Assembly: GCA_965215215.1 (NCBI GenBank)
Contig: OZ244043.1
Span: 434,001 to 498,000 of the forward strand
Direction of reading: 5' to 3'
Length of the DNA stretch: 64,000 bases
DNA from: CALDTK01 sp965215215
Lineage (GTDB): Bacteria > Bacteroidota > Bacteroidia > Chitinophagales > Saprospiraceae
The position numbers and the translations under genes were made by a program. The first letter of the stretch is position 1; each line of letters begins with the position of its first letter. The notes under the pieces are model-generated. The model made no database searches, was not told where the DNA came from, and saw only the letters and a program-made list of their open reading frames with translations. Below, in pieces: positions 25,283 to 38,642 of the stretch.

Positions 25283-28078
25283 ATGCCGCTACCCCTACCC
25301 CGCGCCCTCTTTCTGGTCTTGTTGGTACTAGCTTCGATCACGGCCTCGGCTACGCACAATCGGGCCGGCGAGATTGTGGTCGAACAAATCGGCGATGGCT
25401 CCCAGCTAACCGTCCGCGCGACCATCATCACCTACACGGCCTTCGAGGGCAACTCCGAGGACGCCGACCGGGATTCGCTGCTTATCGACTGGGGGGACGG
25501 CGAACGTCAGGACATCGTGCGCGATAACGGTCCGGTAAGCGAAGGCTTTCCGAACGGCGAGCGCATCGGCAATAACCTCAAACGCAATACGTACACGGCT
25601 ATCCATACCTACAGCGGGCGGGGCACCTACGTAATCGGAATGCAGGACCCGAACCGCATCGAGAATATCCGCAACATCAACGGGGGCAACTCGGTCAATA
25701 CGATTTTCTACATCCGGACCGTCTTCACGTTTCTCGACCCCACCTTCCAGGGGCCGAACTCGACGCCCCGACTCCTGCAGCCGCCGATCGACCAAGGTTG
25801 CGTTGGACAGATTTTTATTCACAACCCGAATGCGTTCGATCCGGACGGAGATTCGCTTTCCTACCAGCTCGGCACACCGCTGGCCCGGGAGGGCGTAGAG
25901 GTTAGTAACTACCGGTTCCCCAATGAATTCGGCAGCTCGAATCAAAACGATTTCCGCCTCGATCCGGTAAGCGGTACGCTAACTTGGGACAGACCGCGCG
26001 AGAGCGGCAATTACAACGCCGTTATTCTGGTCATTAGCTACCGTAACGGCATCCCGATAGATACCACTACCCGGGACATGCAAATTTTCATCGATACCTG
26101 CGACAACGAGCCTCCCCGGGTCGAGGTCGACAATGAGTACTGCCTGGTCGCCGGTCAGTCGGTTGTGCTCAACCCCATTGCCACGGCGCCGATTGAAGAA
26201 AATCAGGAGGTACGTCTCGATGTGTTTAGCTCTACGCTCAATCTGGATATTCAGCCGGCTACCTGGACGGGGGATACGCTCTTTCATCCTCAACCCTGGA
26301 CCTCGGAATACAGCTGGCGAACGGTGTGCGAGCACGCGGACCGGTACCCCTACCGGGTGATCTTTCGCGCCGAAGATGATTTCGGCGCCCAGGTTATCGG
26401 TGGTAAAGGCAATCTGAGTACCCTCGAGGTAGTCGACATTAAGGTGAGTGCTCCCCCCCCGCTCGGGCTACGGGTAAGTTCCGAGTCTAACATCGTAGAT
26501 ATCTCGTGGGACTCGCCGTACGCGTGCGAAGTCACGCAGGATAGTTTCTTCTACGGTTTCAGTGTGTGGCGACGCGAAGGTTCGAATCCATTCCCCTTCG
26601 ACTCCTGTCGACAGGGCCTCGCGGGCCAGGGTTACACGCGGATCGCTACCCAGATCGGCGCCGACAGCATCGTCGAAGACCGCTACACGTACACCGACGA
26701 AGAAGTGGAAGCGGGGCGAACCTACTGCTACCGGATCGTGGCCAACTTCGTCCGCTACACGGCCTCCGGCCGACCGTTTAACTTGGTTGAATCCATACCG
26801 AGCGAGGAGGTATGTGTCCAATCCTCCCGGGTGCTCCCCCTGCTTACCCGGGTCGACGTACTGGAGACCAGCGAGACCGACGGGCGTATCGACGTACGCT
26901 GGATAGCCCCGCTCGCCGAAGATCTGGATACCGCCGCCAATCCTGCGCCCTACACGTATCAAGTCTTACGGAGTCCTGGCGTAGGTACGAGCGACTTCAG
27001 TCCGATCGCCGGCACCGAACGGACCTTCGATAGCTTTGCGGCCTTGCAGCGGGATTCCATGTACGTGGACGAGGGACTCAATACCGTTGCCGGCGGATTT
27101 ACGTACGCGATAGCGTTTACCTCCCGCGGTGACGACGGTGGGACCCCTCCCCTGCCGTCGAGCAGTGTTTTTCTAACCGCCGTAGGTGCGGATCGGATCA
27201 ACGAGCTGAGCTGGTTCCCGTCTACCTCCTGGGAGAATACGCGTTACGATGTTTTGCGGGAGCGGGCAGACGGTGCCTACGATACCCTGGCGACGGTAAA
27301 TACCCCCGTATACACGGATCGCGAGCTCGAGAACGGGCAGGAGTACTGCTACCTCATCGTCGCTTACGGTACCTACGGTGTCCCGACGATCTACAGCCCG
27401 CTCGTCAATCGATCGCAGCGAACCTGCGCTGTCCCCCGGGACGTAATCCCGCCGTGCGCGCCCGACGTAAGCGTCCAGACGATCTGCGACGAGCTCGGGG
27501 AGGAGAACGTGGCGCCCCCCTACGAGACAACGGTAAGCTTCAGCTTCGATGGTGACTGTTCGCGGGCCGCCGACTTGGGGGGTATACGCGTGTACAGTCT
27601 GGCCGATAGCACCGGCGAGCAGCGGACGCTCGTAGGGGAGACGAACCCACAAGATTCTAGCGTACAAATCGTCAACGAGTTTGACATCGCCGCTTGCTAC
27701 GCGCTCACGGCCGTAGACACGAGCGGTAATGAAAGCGAGCTCTCGGAGCTTATCTGCGTCTCGAACTGTCCGTTTTACGAGCTACCGAACGCGATAACCC
27801 CGAACGGGGACGGAAGCAACGACGCGCTGATACCCCGCGTGAGTCGCTTCGTGGAACGCGTCAACTTTCAGCTCTTCGACCGCTGGGGCGTCAAGGTCTA
27901 CGAGACCAACGATCCGCAGCTCGGCTGGGAGGCTACCACCCTTACGGGAAAACCGGTTACAGACGGTACGTATTTCTACACGTGTGACCTATTCCAGCGC
28001 TTGTCCGATGGATCGGTACAACTCGTCGGGCAGCCGCAACTTTCCGGATACGTTGAAGTCTTTACGGGTAACGAATAA
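25283..28078 (+). CDS. Large surface protein with fibronectin III-like repeats and T9SS type B sorting domain
   Basis: 931 residues with a signal peptide (MPLPLPRALFLVLLVLASIT, cleaved near SATHNRAGE). N-terminal residues 25-280 resemble the PKD/gliding-associated region common in large Bacteroidota adhesins. The centre (about 390-800) contains several FnIII-like modules, each with a Cys-containing strand such as EAGRTYCYRIVANF and ENGQEYCYLIVAYG. The last ~90 residues (LPNAITPNGDGSNDALIPRV, VNFQLFDRWGVKVYET) are the type B (gliding motility-associated) C-terminal domain, expected to direct T9SS export and cell-surface attachment. A GTG four codons upstream (25271) is a possible alternative start. 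Likely structural or adhesive; a role in gliding is inferred only. Confidence 0.88.
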   Translation: MPLPLPRALFLVLLVLASITASATHNRAGEIVVEQIGDGSQLTVRATIITYTAFEGNSEDADRDSLLIDWGDGERQDIVRDNGPVSEGFPNGERIGNNLKRNTYTAIHTYSGRGTYVIGMQDPNRIENIRNINGGNSVNTIFYIRTVFTFLDPTFQGPNSTPRLLQPPIDQGCVGQIFIHNPNAFDPDGDSLSYQLGTPLAREGVEVSNYRFPNEFGSSNQNDFRLDPVSGTLTWDRPRESGNYNAVILVISYRNGIPIDTTTRDMQIFIDTCDNEPPRVEVDNEYCLVAGQSVVLNPIATAPIEENQEVRLDVFSSTLNLDIQPATWTGDTLFHPQPWTSEYSWRTVCEHADRYPYRVIFRAEDDFGAQVIGGKGNLSTLEVVDIKVSAPPPLGLRVSSESNIVDISWDSPYACEVTQDSFFYGFSVWRREGSNPFPFDSCRQGLAGQGYTRIATQIGADSIVEDRYTYTDEEVEAGRTYCYRIVANFVRYTASGRPFNLVESIPSEEVCVQSSRVLPLLTRVDVLETSETDGRIDVRWIAPLAEDLDTAANPAPYTYQVLRSPGVGTSDFSPIAGTERTFDSFAALQRDSMYVDEGLNTVAGGFTYAIAFTSRGDDGGTPPLPSSSVFLTAVGADRINELSWFPSTSWENTRYDVLRERADGAYDTLATVNTPVYTDRELENGQEYCYLIVAYGTYGVPTIYSPLVNRSQRTCAVPRDVIPPCAPDVSVQTICDELGEENVAPPYETTVSFSFDGDCSRAADLGGIRVYSLADSTGEQRTLVGETNPQDSSVQIVNEFDIAACYALTAVDTSGNESELSELICVSNCPFYELPNAITPNGDGSNDALIPRVSRFVERVNFQLFDRWGVKVYETNDPQLGWEATTLTGKPVTDGTYFYTCDLFQRLSDGSVQLVGQPQLSGYVEVFTGNE

Positions 28079-28098
28079 TTCAGTGCAAGCCGGACTTC

Positions 28099-28704
28099 AT
28101 GTTTACAGGTATAGTCAAAGACTTAGGCGAGATCGAATCTATCTCACCGGAGGGTTCGAATGTGCACGTACGGATCCGGAGTAGGTTGCTCGACGGCCTG
28201 AGCATCGACCAGAGTGTGGCGCACGACGGGGTTTGCCTTACGGTTTCCGCGTTAGACGAGAAGGCTTATACGGTAACTGCAGTCAAGGAGACACTCGCCC
28301 GAACGACACTCGGCGCTTGGGAACCTGGCCGCCACGTGAACATCGAGCTGGCCATGCGGTCGGGTGCGCGTTTAGACGGTCACTTCGTGCAGGGGCACGT
28401 CGACACCACCGCCGAGTGCGTACGTATCGAGGACGAAGGAGGGAGTTGGGCCTTTCGTTTTCGCTTTGCTCCGGGTCCAGAACGCGTGCTCGTCGATAAA
28501 GGGAGTGTGTGCGTGAACGGCATTAGTCTTACGGTAGTAGATCCAACGATCGACGAGTTCGGAGTCGCTATTATCCCTTACACGTACGAGCATACTACAT
28601 TTAAAGATCTTGAGGTGGGTAATAAGGTAAATATTGAGTTCGATATTATCGGAAAGTACATCCTTAGGCAGGCGGTTTTGTATGGAAATACTTTGGGTAA
28701 ATGA
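28099..28704 (+). CDS. ribE: Riboflavin synthase
   Basis: 201 residues, the normal length. Riboflavin synthase disproportionates two 6,7-dimethyl-8-ribityllumazine molecules into riboflavin and a pyrimidinedione. It has two homologous lumazine-binding barrels: the first starts with MFTGIVKDLGEIESI, contains VAHDGVCLTVS, and ends near residue 88; the second begins at about 92 (LDGHFVQGHVDTTAEC) and contains CVNGISLTVVDP. The last ~130 bases are visibly more AT-rich than the rest, but the protein is intact. No FMN riboswitch was seen upstream. Confidence 0.94.
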   Translation: MFTGIVKDLGEIESISPEGSNVHVRIRSRLLDGLSIDQSVAHDGVCLTVSALDEKAYTVTAVKETLARTTLGAWEPGRHVNIELAMRSGARLDGHFVQGHVDTTAECVRIEDEGGSWAFRFRFAPGPERVLVDKGSVCVNGISLTVVDPTIDEFGVAIIPYTYEHTTFKDLEVGNKVNIEFDIIGKYILRQAVLYGNTLGK

Positions 28705-28736
28705 AATAAGAAAACGGGTACAACACCGGCGCTCGA

Positions 28737-29648
28737 TCACAACCGCAGAGCGTCGGCAGTCCTACTCAACGATGCATCTGCTTCCTGAAGCCAGGGTGTC
28801 CAGAGCTGCCACATGTGGAAGGCTTCCGGGGTCTCGTGATAACTGATAGGAGCGCCGGCATCCTTAGCGCGACGGTGTAATACTTTGGAATCTCCGAGTA
28901 GAACTTCGAGTCCACCGACTTCGATGTGGGTGCGCGGTAACGAGCCGAGGTTACCGAGCACCGGGGATACGTCCGGATCTTGTACTGGACGATCGCCGAA
29001 ACACATTTTGCCCAACTGCCTATCGTTGGCGTCTGTGTTCATCGGGTCGGTCTCACTGTTTGGGCCACGGGTTTCGCTGAGGCCCGTGCGATCCGTGTTA
29101 GGCGAGAAGAGGGCGAGTGAAACGGCGGGATTCCCTTCTTCGGCTAAATGCAGTGCGGTATCGAGGGCGAGCTGACCGCCGGCACTGTCCCCGGCGAGTC
29201 CCACGAGGTAACCCCGCTCTTGGAGCGCGTGCGCGACCGCGAGCGAGTCTTCCAGCTGGGCGGGCCACGTGTGCTCTGGTGCTAGCCGGTAGGCTGGACT
29301 CACGACGGCGTCACCGGTCAACGCGGCGAACTTTTCGGTTGGACGAATATGAGTTTCGGGGGAGCCGAAGACGAAGCCGCCGCCGTGAAACCATACCCAT
29401 ACGCGATCTCTCGCTCCGCCGAGATCCGCGTTTTCGGCACCCCGGCGTCCGGTGACTCGGGCAGAAACGCCATTAAACTTCATCACCGGACGTTGATCCA
29501 CCGTAGGATCATCGCCGAGCATGAGTCGTTTAAATCCAGGTCGCATTTCTGCCACCGTGCTTCCGATATCAATCGACTCGATACGCTCGGCGAGCTGGTC
29601 GAAAGTGATGGTGCCTCGGAAGAGATCGGCGGGGGCAGGTTCGGTCAT
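28737..29648 (-). CDS. Alpha/beta hydrolase of the HSL/acetyl-esterase type
   Basis: 303 residues, cytoplasmic, no signal peptide. The oxyanion-hole motif HGGGFVFGSP (about residue 87-96), nucleophile elbow GDSAGG (about 152-157), an acidic position in DPMNTDANDRQ, and the catalytic His in EAFHMWQLW define an alpha/beta hydrolase-3 family enzyme (hormone-sensitive-lipase group) acting on short-chain esters. The ATG at 29648 is preferred; an in-frame ATG at 29855 would add 69 Arg-rich residues unlike the family. It converges with ribE with a 32-base gap, so it is transcribed alone. Confidence 0.85.
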   Translation of the reverse strand: MTEPAPADLFRGTITFDQLAERIESIDIGSTVAEMRPGFKRLMLGDDPTVDQRPVMKFNGVSARVTGRRGAENADLGGARDRVWVWFHGGGFVFGSPETHIRPTEKFAALTGDAVVSPAYRLAPEHTWPAQLEDSLAVAHALQERGYLVGLAGDSAGGQLALDTALHLAEEGNPAVSLALFSPNTDRTGLSETRGPNSETDPMNTDANDRQLGKMCFGDRPVQDPDVSPVLGNLGSLPRTHIEVGGLEVLLGDSKVLHRRAKDAGAPISYHETPEAFHMWQLWTPWLQEADASLSRTADALRL

Positions 29649-29881
29649 GTTCAATGAAGTTGGTCTAGCGTGTTTGCGTTCATCGTGCGCGGGCACAACG
29701 GGTCTCCGAGACCGCATTTCTCGCAGCACGCTTTCGTGTCGACCGTCCAGTACGTCCAGTCCAGTACGTCTAGCAGGATCTAAGCGCACAAGCGTTAATC
29801 GACGGCCGAGACGCCGCAGCGGTAGTTGGCGGAAGCGGTGTCGCGCGGTGTCCATCGCGGTTAGCGCGAGCAGTTAGTAGT

Positions 29882-30043
29882 TACCTTTGCGTCGATCTAC
29901 GAGCGCTCGGATCCCCTTGACTAGGTGTACTACAAGGCGAACCGTCGATTCCCGCGCTAGGGGGCAGTCCACCGGTCGTTCCGATCCGATCGGGTTGAGT
30001 TGCGACGAGTCTACCGGACTCTTATAGGCGTTGTCCGGTTTCC
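29882..30043 (+). ncRNA. Candidate small RNA with its own promoter and terminator-like hairpin
   Basis: The -7 box TACCTTTG at 29882-29889 is an exact TAnnTTTG match; TTAG at 29861-29864 could serve as a weak -33 element. No start codon with a plausible frame follows. The downstream sequence is structured: CCTTG...CAAGG near 29917-29939 encloses a nested TAG/CTA pair. A hairpin with 7-bp arms ACCGGAC (30013-30019) and GTCCGGT (30033-30039) is followed by TTTCC. A transcript of roughly 145 bases would result. It matches no RNA family that I can recognise. Confidence 0.35.
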
Positions 30044-30078
30044 TCCCTGCCGACTGACCCGAAGAACCTGCAACGGAA

Positions 30079-30116
30079 AACCGGCCGCCCCCTCTTCGTA
30101 AAGGAGACGACCGGTT
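30079..30116 (-). terminator. Terminator hairpin after rpoC
   Basis: On the minus strand, AACCGGTCG and CGGCCGGTT pair (with one G-U) around an inner stem, followed by TTTTCC. It lies 29 bases beyond the rpoC stop and is the likely end of the rpoBC transcript. Confidence 0.7.
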
Positions 30117-30144
30117 CGCCTAGTCGATTGGATCGAGTTGAGAA

Positions 30145-34470
<4,326 letters not shown>

Positions 34471-34501
34471 AATCCGCGCTTCTCTTTAATCTTGAATAAT
34501 A

Positions 34502-34532
34502 CCGTCGGGACTCCCAAACGGAGTCCCGACGG
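34502..34532 (-). terminator. Perfect 13-bp hairpin between rpoB and rpoC
   Basis: CCGTCGGGACTCC (34502-34514) and GGAGTCCCGACGG (34520-34532) are perfect inverted copies with a 5-base loop. In the minus direction the hairpin is followed by TATTATTC, so it could act as a partial terminator, an RNA-processing site or an mRNA-stabilising stem. It lies between the rpoB stop (34552) and the rpoC ATG (34470). Confidence 0.6.
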
Positions 34533-34551
34533 CTAGGACGGGAAAGCGGGT

Positions 34552-37500
34552 CTACTCGAACTTGATGTCGAGCGCCAAACCGCGCAGCTCGTGCACGAGC
34601 ACGTTGAACGACTCCGGAATGCCCGGCTCGGGGAGGTTGTCACCCTTGACGATCGCCTCGTACGCCTTGGCGCGACCGTTGATGTCGTCGCTCTTGATCG
34701 TGAGCAGCTCCTGGAGGATCTGAGAGGCGCCGAAAGCCTCGAGGGCCCACACCTCCATCTCGCCGAAGCGCTGACCGCCGAACTGTGCCTTACCGCCCAG
34801 CGGCTGCTGCGTGATGAGCGAGTACGGTCCGATCGAACGGGCGTGCATCTTGTCGTCGACCATGTGCGAGAGCTTGAGCATGTAGATCACGCCCACCGTA
34901 GCCCGCTGGTGGAACCGATCGCCCGTTTCCCCGTCGGAGAGGAAGGTCTGACCGAGGCTCGGGAGCTCCGCCTGCTGGATGTACTCCTCGATCTCCTCCT
35001 GGCTCGCGCCATCGAAGATCGGGGTCGAAAACTTCACCCCGAGCTTCTCCCCCGCCCAACCGAGGACGGTTTCGAAGATCTGCCCGAGGTTCATCCGGCT
35101 CGGCACACCGAGTGGGTTGAGTACGATGTCGACGGGGGTCCCGTCCTCGAGGAACGGCATGTCTTCCATGCGTACGATCCGCGATACGATGCCCTTGTTG
35201 CCGTGGCGACCGGCGAGCTTATCGCCCACCTTCAGCTTGCGCTTCTTGGCGAGGTACACCTTCGCGAGCTTCAGCACACCGGCGGGTAGCTCGTCACCGA
35301 TCGAGATGTTGAATTTCTCGCGCTTGTAGCGGCCTACCTCCTCGTTGTACTTGATGTTGAAGTTGTGCAGCAAGCGGCTGATCAGCTGGTTGTCCTCGTC
35401 CTTCGTCGTCCAACCGGAGTAGTCGGCCTTGAGCACGTCGATGGTGCGCAGGATCTCGAGCGTGTACTTCGCACCCTTCGGTACGATCTCTTCCCCGTAG
35501 ATGTCCTTGACCCCCTGACTCACGCGACCGCGAACGATCGTAGCGAGTTTGTCGACGAGGATCATCCGGAGCTCGTTCACTTTTACGGCGTGCTCGTCGT
35601 CAAGCTTGGAGAGCATCTCTTTCTCCTGCTCCTTCTGGTCCTTGTCCTTCTTGGCGCGCGCGAAAAGCTGCTTGTTGATCACGACCCCCTTCAGGGAGGG
35701 TGCGGCCTTCATGGAGGCATCCTTGACGTCGCCGGCTTTGTCACCGAAGATGGCGCGGAGCAGCTTCTCCTCCGGGGTAGGATCGCTCTCGCCCTTCGGC
35801 GTGATCTTACCGATGAGGATATCGCCCTCGGCTACCCAGGCTCCGACGCGGATGATACCGTTCTCGTCGAGGTCCTTGGTCGCTTCTTCCGAGACGTTCG
35901 GAATGTCGTTGGTCAATTCTTCCTCACCCAGCTTGGTGTCGCGTACGTCGAGCTCGAAGTGCTCGATGTGAATGGAGGTGAAGATGTCTTCGCGAACGAC
36001 GCGCTCGGAGAGCACGATCGCGTCCTCGAAGTTGTAGCCCTTCCAGGGCATGAAGGCGACCTTCAGGTTTTGGCCCAGAGCCAACTCGCCCTTCTCGGTA
36101 GCGTAACCGTCGCAGAGCAGGCTTCCTTTAACCACCTTATCGCCCTTGCGAACGATGGGCTTCAGGTTGATACAGGTACCCTGGTTGGTCCGCAGGAACT
36201 TCGTAAGGCGGTAGGTAACCGTATCGTCCTCGAAACTGACCAGGCGATCCTCCTCGGTGCGCTCGTAGCGGATGCGGATCTCGGTGGCGTCGACGTACTC
36301 CACGACCCCATCCCCCTCGGCGTTGATGAGCATCCGGGAGTCCTGAGCCACTTTGGCCTCGAGTCCGGTGCCTACGACCGGTGAGGCCGGGCGCAGGAGC
36401 GGTACGGCCTGGCGCTGCATGTTCGAACCCATCAGGGCGCGGTTAGCGTCATCGTTCTCGAGGAACGGGATCAGCGAGGCCGAGACTCCGACGATCTGGT
36501 TGGGAGCCACGTCCATGTACTCGATCTCCTCCGGCTCGAGCACGGGGAATTCCCCGTGCTCGCGGCAGGCGACGCGGGCGGTCTTGAACTCGCCGTTGTC
36601 GTTGTCGATCTGGGCGTTGGCCTGGGCGATCTTCTTGAAGTCCTCGCCTTCGGCGGAGAGGTACTGGACCTCCCCTTCGACGTCGACCTTACCCTCGAGT
36701 ACCTCGCGGTAGGGCGTTTCGAGGAAGCCCATCTTATTCACCTTCGCGTGGACGCAGAGCGTCGAGATGAGACCGATGTTCGGTCCCTCGGGCGTCTCGA
36801 TGGTACAGAGGCGGCCGTAGTGGGAGTAGTGCACGTCGCGCACCTCGAAACCGGCGCGTTCTCGCGAGAGCCCCCCCGGTCCGAGCGCGGAGATCCGCCG
36901 CTTGTGGGTAATCTCCGAAAGTGGATTCGTTTGGTCGAGGAACTGCGAGAGCTGACTCGTTCCGAAAAACGAGTTGATCACGCTCGACAGCGTACGGGCA
37001 TTGATGAGGTCCACCGGCGTGAAAACCTCGTTATCGCGCACGTTCATCCGCTCGCGGATGGTCCGGGCCATCCGGGCCAAGCCAACGCCGAACTGGGCGT
37101 AGAGCTGCTCGCCCACCGTACGGACGCGACGGTTAGAAAGGTGGTCGATATCGTCGATCTCCGCACGGGAGTTCATGAGCGACACGAGGTACTTGACGAT
37201 GGAGATGATGTCCTCCTTCGTGAGCACGAGTGTGTCACCGGCGGCATCGCTACCGAGCTTGTGGTTGATCTTGTAGCGCCCCACCTCACCGAGGTTATAG
37301 CGCTTATCGCTGAAGAACAGCTTGTCGATGATACCGCGGGCGGTATCATCGTCCGGTGGCTCGGTGCCACGCAGTTGCTTGTAGATATAGTTAACCGCTT
37401 CGATCTCCGAAGACGTAGGGTCTTTCTGAAGCGTATTGTAGATGATGGAGTAGTCCTGATCTACCTCCGATTTCTGAAGCACGATACTCTCGACGCCCGA

Positions 37501-38376
37501 CTCGAGTACCTTGTCGATCGCCTCATCGTCTAGGATCGAATCGCGCTCGAGGATGATCTCGTTGCGCTCGATGGTTACGACCTCACCGGTGTCCTCGTCC
37601 ACGAAATCCTCCGTCCAGGAGCGAAGTACACGAGCGGCCAATTTGCGGCCGTGCGACTTCTCCAACTCCTTGCGCGAGGTCTTGACCTCATCCGAAAGGT
37701 TGAAGAGCGAAAGGATGTCCTTATCCGTAGCGTAACCGATCGAACGGAGGAGTGTCGTAACCGGGAACTTCTTCTTACGGTCGATGTACGCGTACATCAC
37801 CGTGTTGATGTCGGTCGCAAACTCCATCCACGCCCCCTTGAACGGGATGACGCGTGCGGAGTAAAGCTTGGTTCCGTTCGGGTGGTAATTTAAACCGAAG
37901 AATACACCGGGCGAGCGGTGTAGCTGACTGACGATAACGCGCTCGGCGCCGTTAATAATGAAGGTACCCTTAGGCGTCATGTACGGGATATTCCCGAGGA
38001 ATACGTCCTGTACGATCGTCTGGAAGTCGATGTGCTCCGGATCGTTACACGACAACCGGAGTTTTGCCTTGAGCGGAACCGAATACGAAAGCCCACGGTG
38101 GATACACTCCTCGAGTGAATAGCGGGGTGGATCGATGTAATAATCGAGAAACTCCAGGTTGAAGATGCTCCGCGTATCAGAAATTGGGAAGTTCTCCTGA
38201 AAGACCCGGGAGAGGCCTTCTTTGTGACGGTTCTCGGGCGTAGTCTCGAGCTGGAAGAACTCCTGGAAACTCTGAAGTTGGATGCCGAGGAGATCCGGAT
38301 ATGCGGGCGCTAATTTGATCTTGCCGAAGTTGACGCGAGCGTCTTCGGCAGACCGGAGCTGGCCATTGGTAACCAT
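34552..38376 (-). CDS. rpoB: RNA polymerase beta subunit
   Basis: 1274 residues. Catalytic subunit of RNA polymerase. The rifampicin-binding region reads GTSQLSQFLDQTNPLSEITH and KRRISALGPGGLSRERAGFE (about residues 473-512), a standard sequence with the expected Ser/Asp/His/Arg/Ser positions. Downstream signatures include GYNFEDAIVLSERVV, KLAGRHGNKGIVSRI, and the C-terminal GGKAQFGGQRFGEMEVWALEA. The ATG at 38376 (MVTNGQLRSAEDARVNFGK) begins close to the usual family start. It is preceded by a 266-base gap after rplL that contains a strong hairpin. Confidence 0.98.
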   Translation of the reverse strand: MVTNGQLRSAEDARVNFGKIKLAPAYPDLLGIQLQSFQEFFQLETTPENRHKEGLSRVFQENFPISDTRSIFNLEFLDYYIDPPRYSLEECIHRGLSYSVPLKAKLRLSCNDPEHIDFQTIVQDVFLGNIPYMTPKGTFIINGAERVIVSQLHRSPGVFFGLNYHPNGTKLYSARVIPFKGAWMEFATDINTVMYAYIDRKKKFPVTTLLRSIGYATDKDILSLFNLSDEVKTSRKELEKSHGRKLAARVLRSWTEDFVDEDTGEVVTIERNEIILERDSILDDEAIDKVLESGVESIVLQKSEVDQDYSIIYNTLQKDPTSSEIEAVNYIYKQLRGTEPPDDDTARGIIDKLFFSDKRYNLGEVGRYKINHKLGSDAAGDTLVLTKEDIISIVKYLVSLMNSRAEIDDIDHLSNRRVRTVGEQLYAQFGVGLARMARTIRERMNVRDNEVFTPVDLINARTLSSVINSFFGTSQLSQFLDQTNPLSEITHKRRISALGPGGLSRERAGFEVRDVHYSHYGRLCTIETPEGPNIGLISTLCVHAKVNKMGFLETPYREVLEGKVDVEGEVQYLSAEGEDFKKIAQANAQIDNDNGEFKTARVACREHGEFPVLEPEEIEYMDVAPNQIVGVSASLIPFLENDDANRALMGSNMQRQAVPLLRPASPVVGTGLEAKVAQDSRMLINAEGDGVVEYVDATEIRIRYERTEEDRLVSFEDDTVTYRLTKFLRTNQGTCINLKPIVRKGDKVVKGSLLCDGYATEKGELALGQNLKVAFMPWKGYNFEDAIVLSERVVREDIFTSIHIEHFELDVRDTKLGEEELTNDIPNVSEEATKDLDENGIIRVGAWVAEGDILIGKITPKGESDPTPEEKLLRAIFGDKAGDVKDASMKAAPSLKGVVINKQLFARAKKDKDQKEQEKEMLSKLDDEHAVKVNELRMILVDKLATIVRGRVSQGVKDIYGEEIVPKGAKYTLEILRTIDVLKADYSGWTTKDEDNQLISRLLHNFNIKYNEEVGRYKREKFNISIGDELPAGVLKLAKVYLAKKRKLKVGDKLAGRHGNKGIVSRIVRMEDMPFLEDGTPVDIVLNPLGVPSRMNLGQIFETVLGWAGEKLGVKFSTPIFDGASQEEIEEYIQQAELPSLGQTFLSDGETGDRFHQRATVGVIYMLKLSHMVDDKMHARSIGPYSLITQQPLGGKAQFGGQRFGEMEVWALEAFGASQILQELLTIKSDDINGRAKAYEAIVKGDNLPEPGIPESFNVLVHELRGLALDIKFE

Positions 38377-38493
38377 GCGGGCAGTCTTAAATTAAAATTC
38401 GGGAGGGGGGGAGGACGAAGGGGTCGTAAGTTAACTACCGACCATCGGGTACTAAGTTGTCACAATACGGTCGGTTGTTCAAATACGACGAAA

Positions 38494-38525
38494 GGCCGGG
38501 CCTGGGGTATTCCCCGGGCCCAGCC
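38494..38525 (-). terminator. Attenuator-like hairpin between rplL and rpoB
   Basis: Arms GGCcGGGCCtGGGG and CCCCgGGCCCaGCC (38494-38507 and 38512-38525) form a long GC-rich stem. On the minus strand it is followed by TTTCGTCG. Its place, between the ribosomal stalk gene and rpoB, is that of the partial terminator known in the E. coli rplJL-rpoBC operon, so attenuation is inferred. An 8-bp inverted pair TTCTATGT/ACATAGAA lies about 10 bases upstream in transcription. Confidence 0.6.
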
Positions 38526-38642
38526 AACTTGTCTATTCTATGTCGGTCTTAACGGCTGTCGATTCTAACATAGAAGAGCTTAAAATCGATTGCTCAGCGC
38601 AAACGAAACGGTAAAGGTGTGTGTAAAGAAGTCGCTGACTTC

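Larger units (their letters stand above)
29649..30144. other. 496-base gap between the esterase and rpoC ends
   Basis: No protein gene is supported. It holds an exact -7 box TACCTTTG at 29882-29889 on plus, a terminator-like hairpin at 30013-30039 on plus, and the rpoC terminator at 30079-30116. A 12-base direct repeat GTCCAGTACGTC occurs at 29745-29756 and 29759-29770. The upstream in-frame extension of the esterase (29649-29855) is Arg-rich and judged non-coding. Confidence 0.5.

Noticed and set aside
29745..29770. 12-base direct repeat GTCCAGTACGTC (two copies) as an attachment site
   Set aside because: Copies are only two bases apart and no integrase or mobile element is adjacent; more likely a small local duplication.
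29649..29855. 69-residue N-terminal extension of the esterase
   Set aside because: Very Arg-rich, unrelated to the hydrolase family, and absent from the expected start near MTEPAPADLFRG.
34591..37533. Long plus-strand open frames opposite rpoB (34591-35289, 35365-36384, 36556-37533)
   Set aside because: They are antisense to the conserved rpoB coding sequence, rich in Leu/Val/Asp/Arg and lack family features. High-GC antisense frames of this kind are common.
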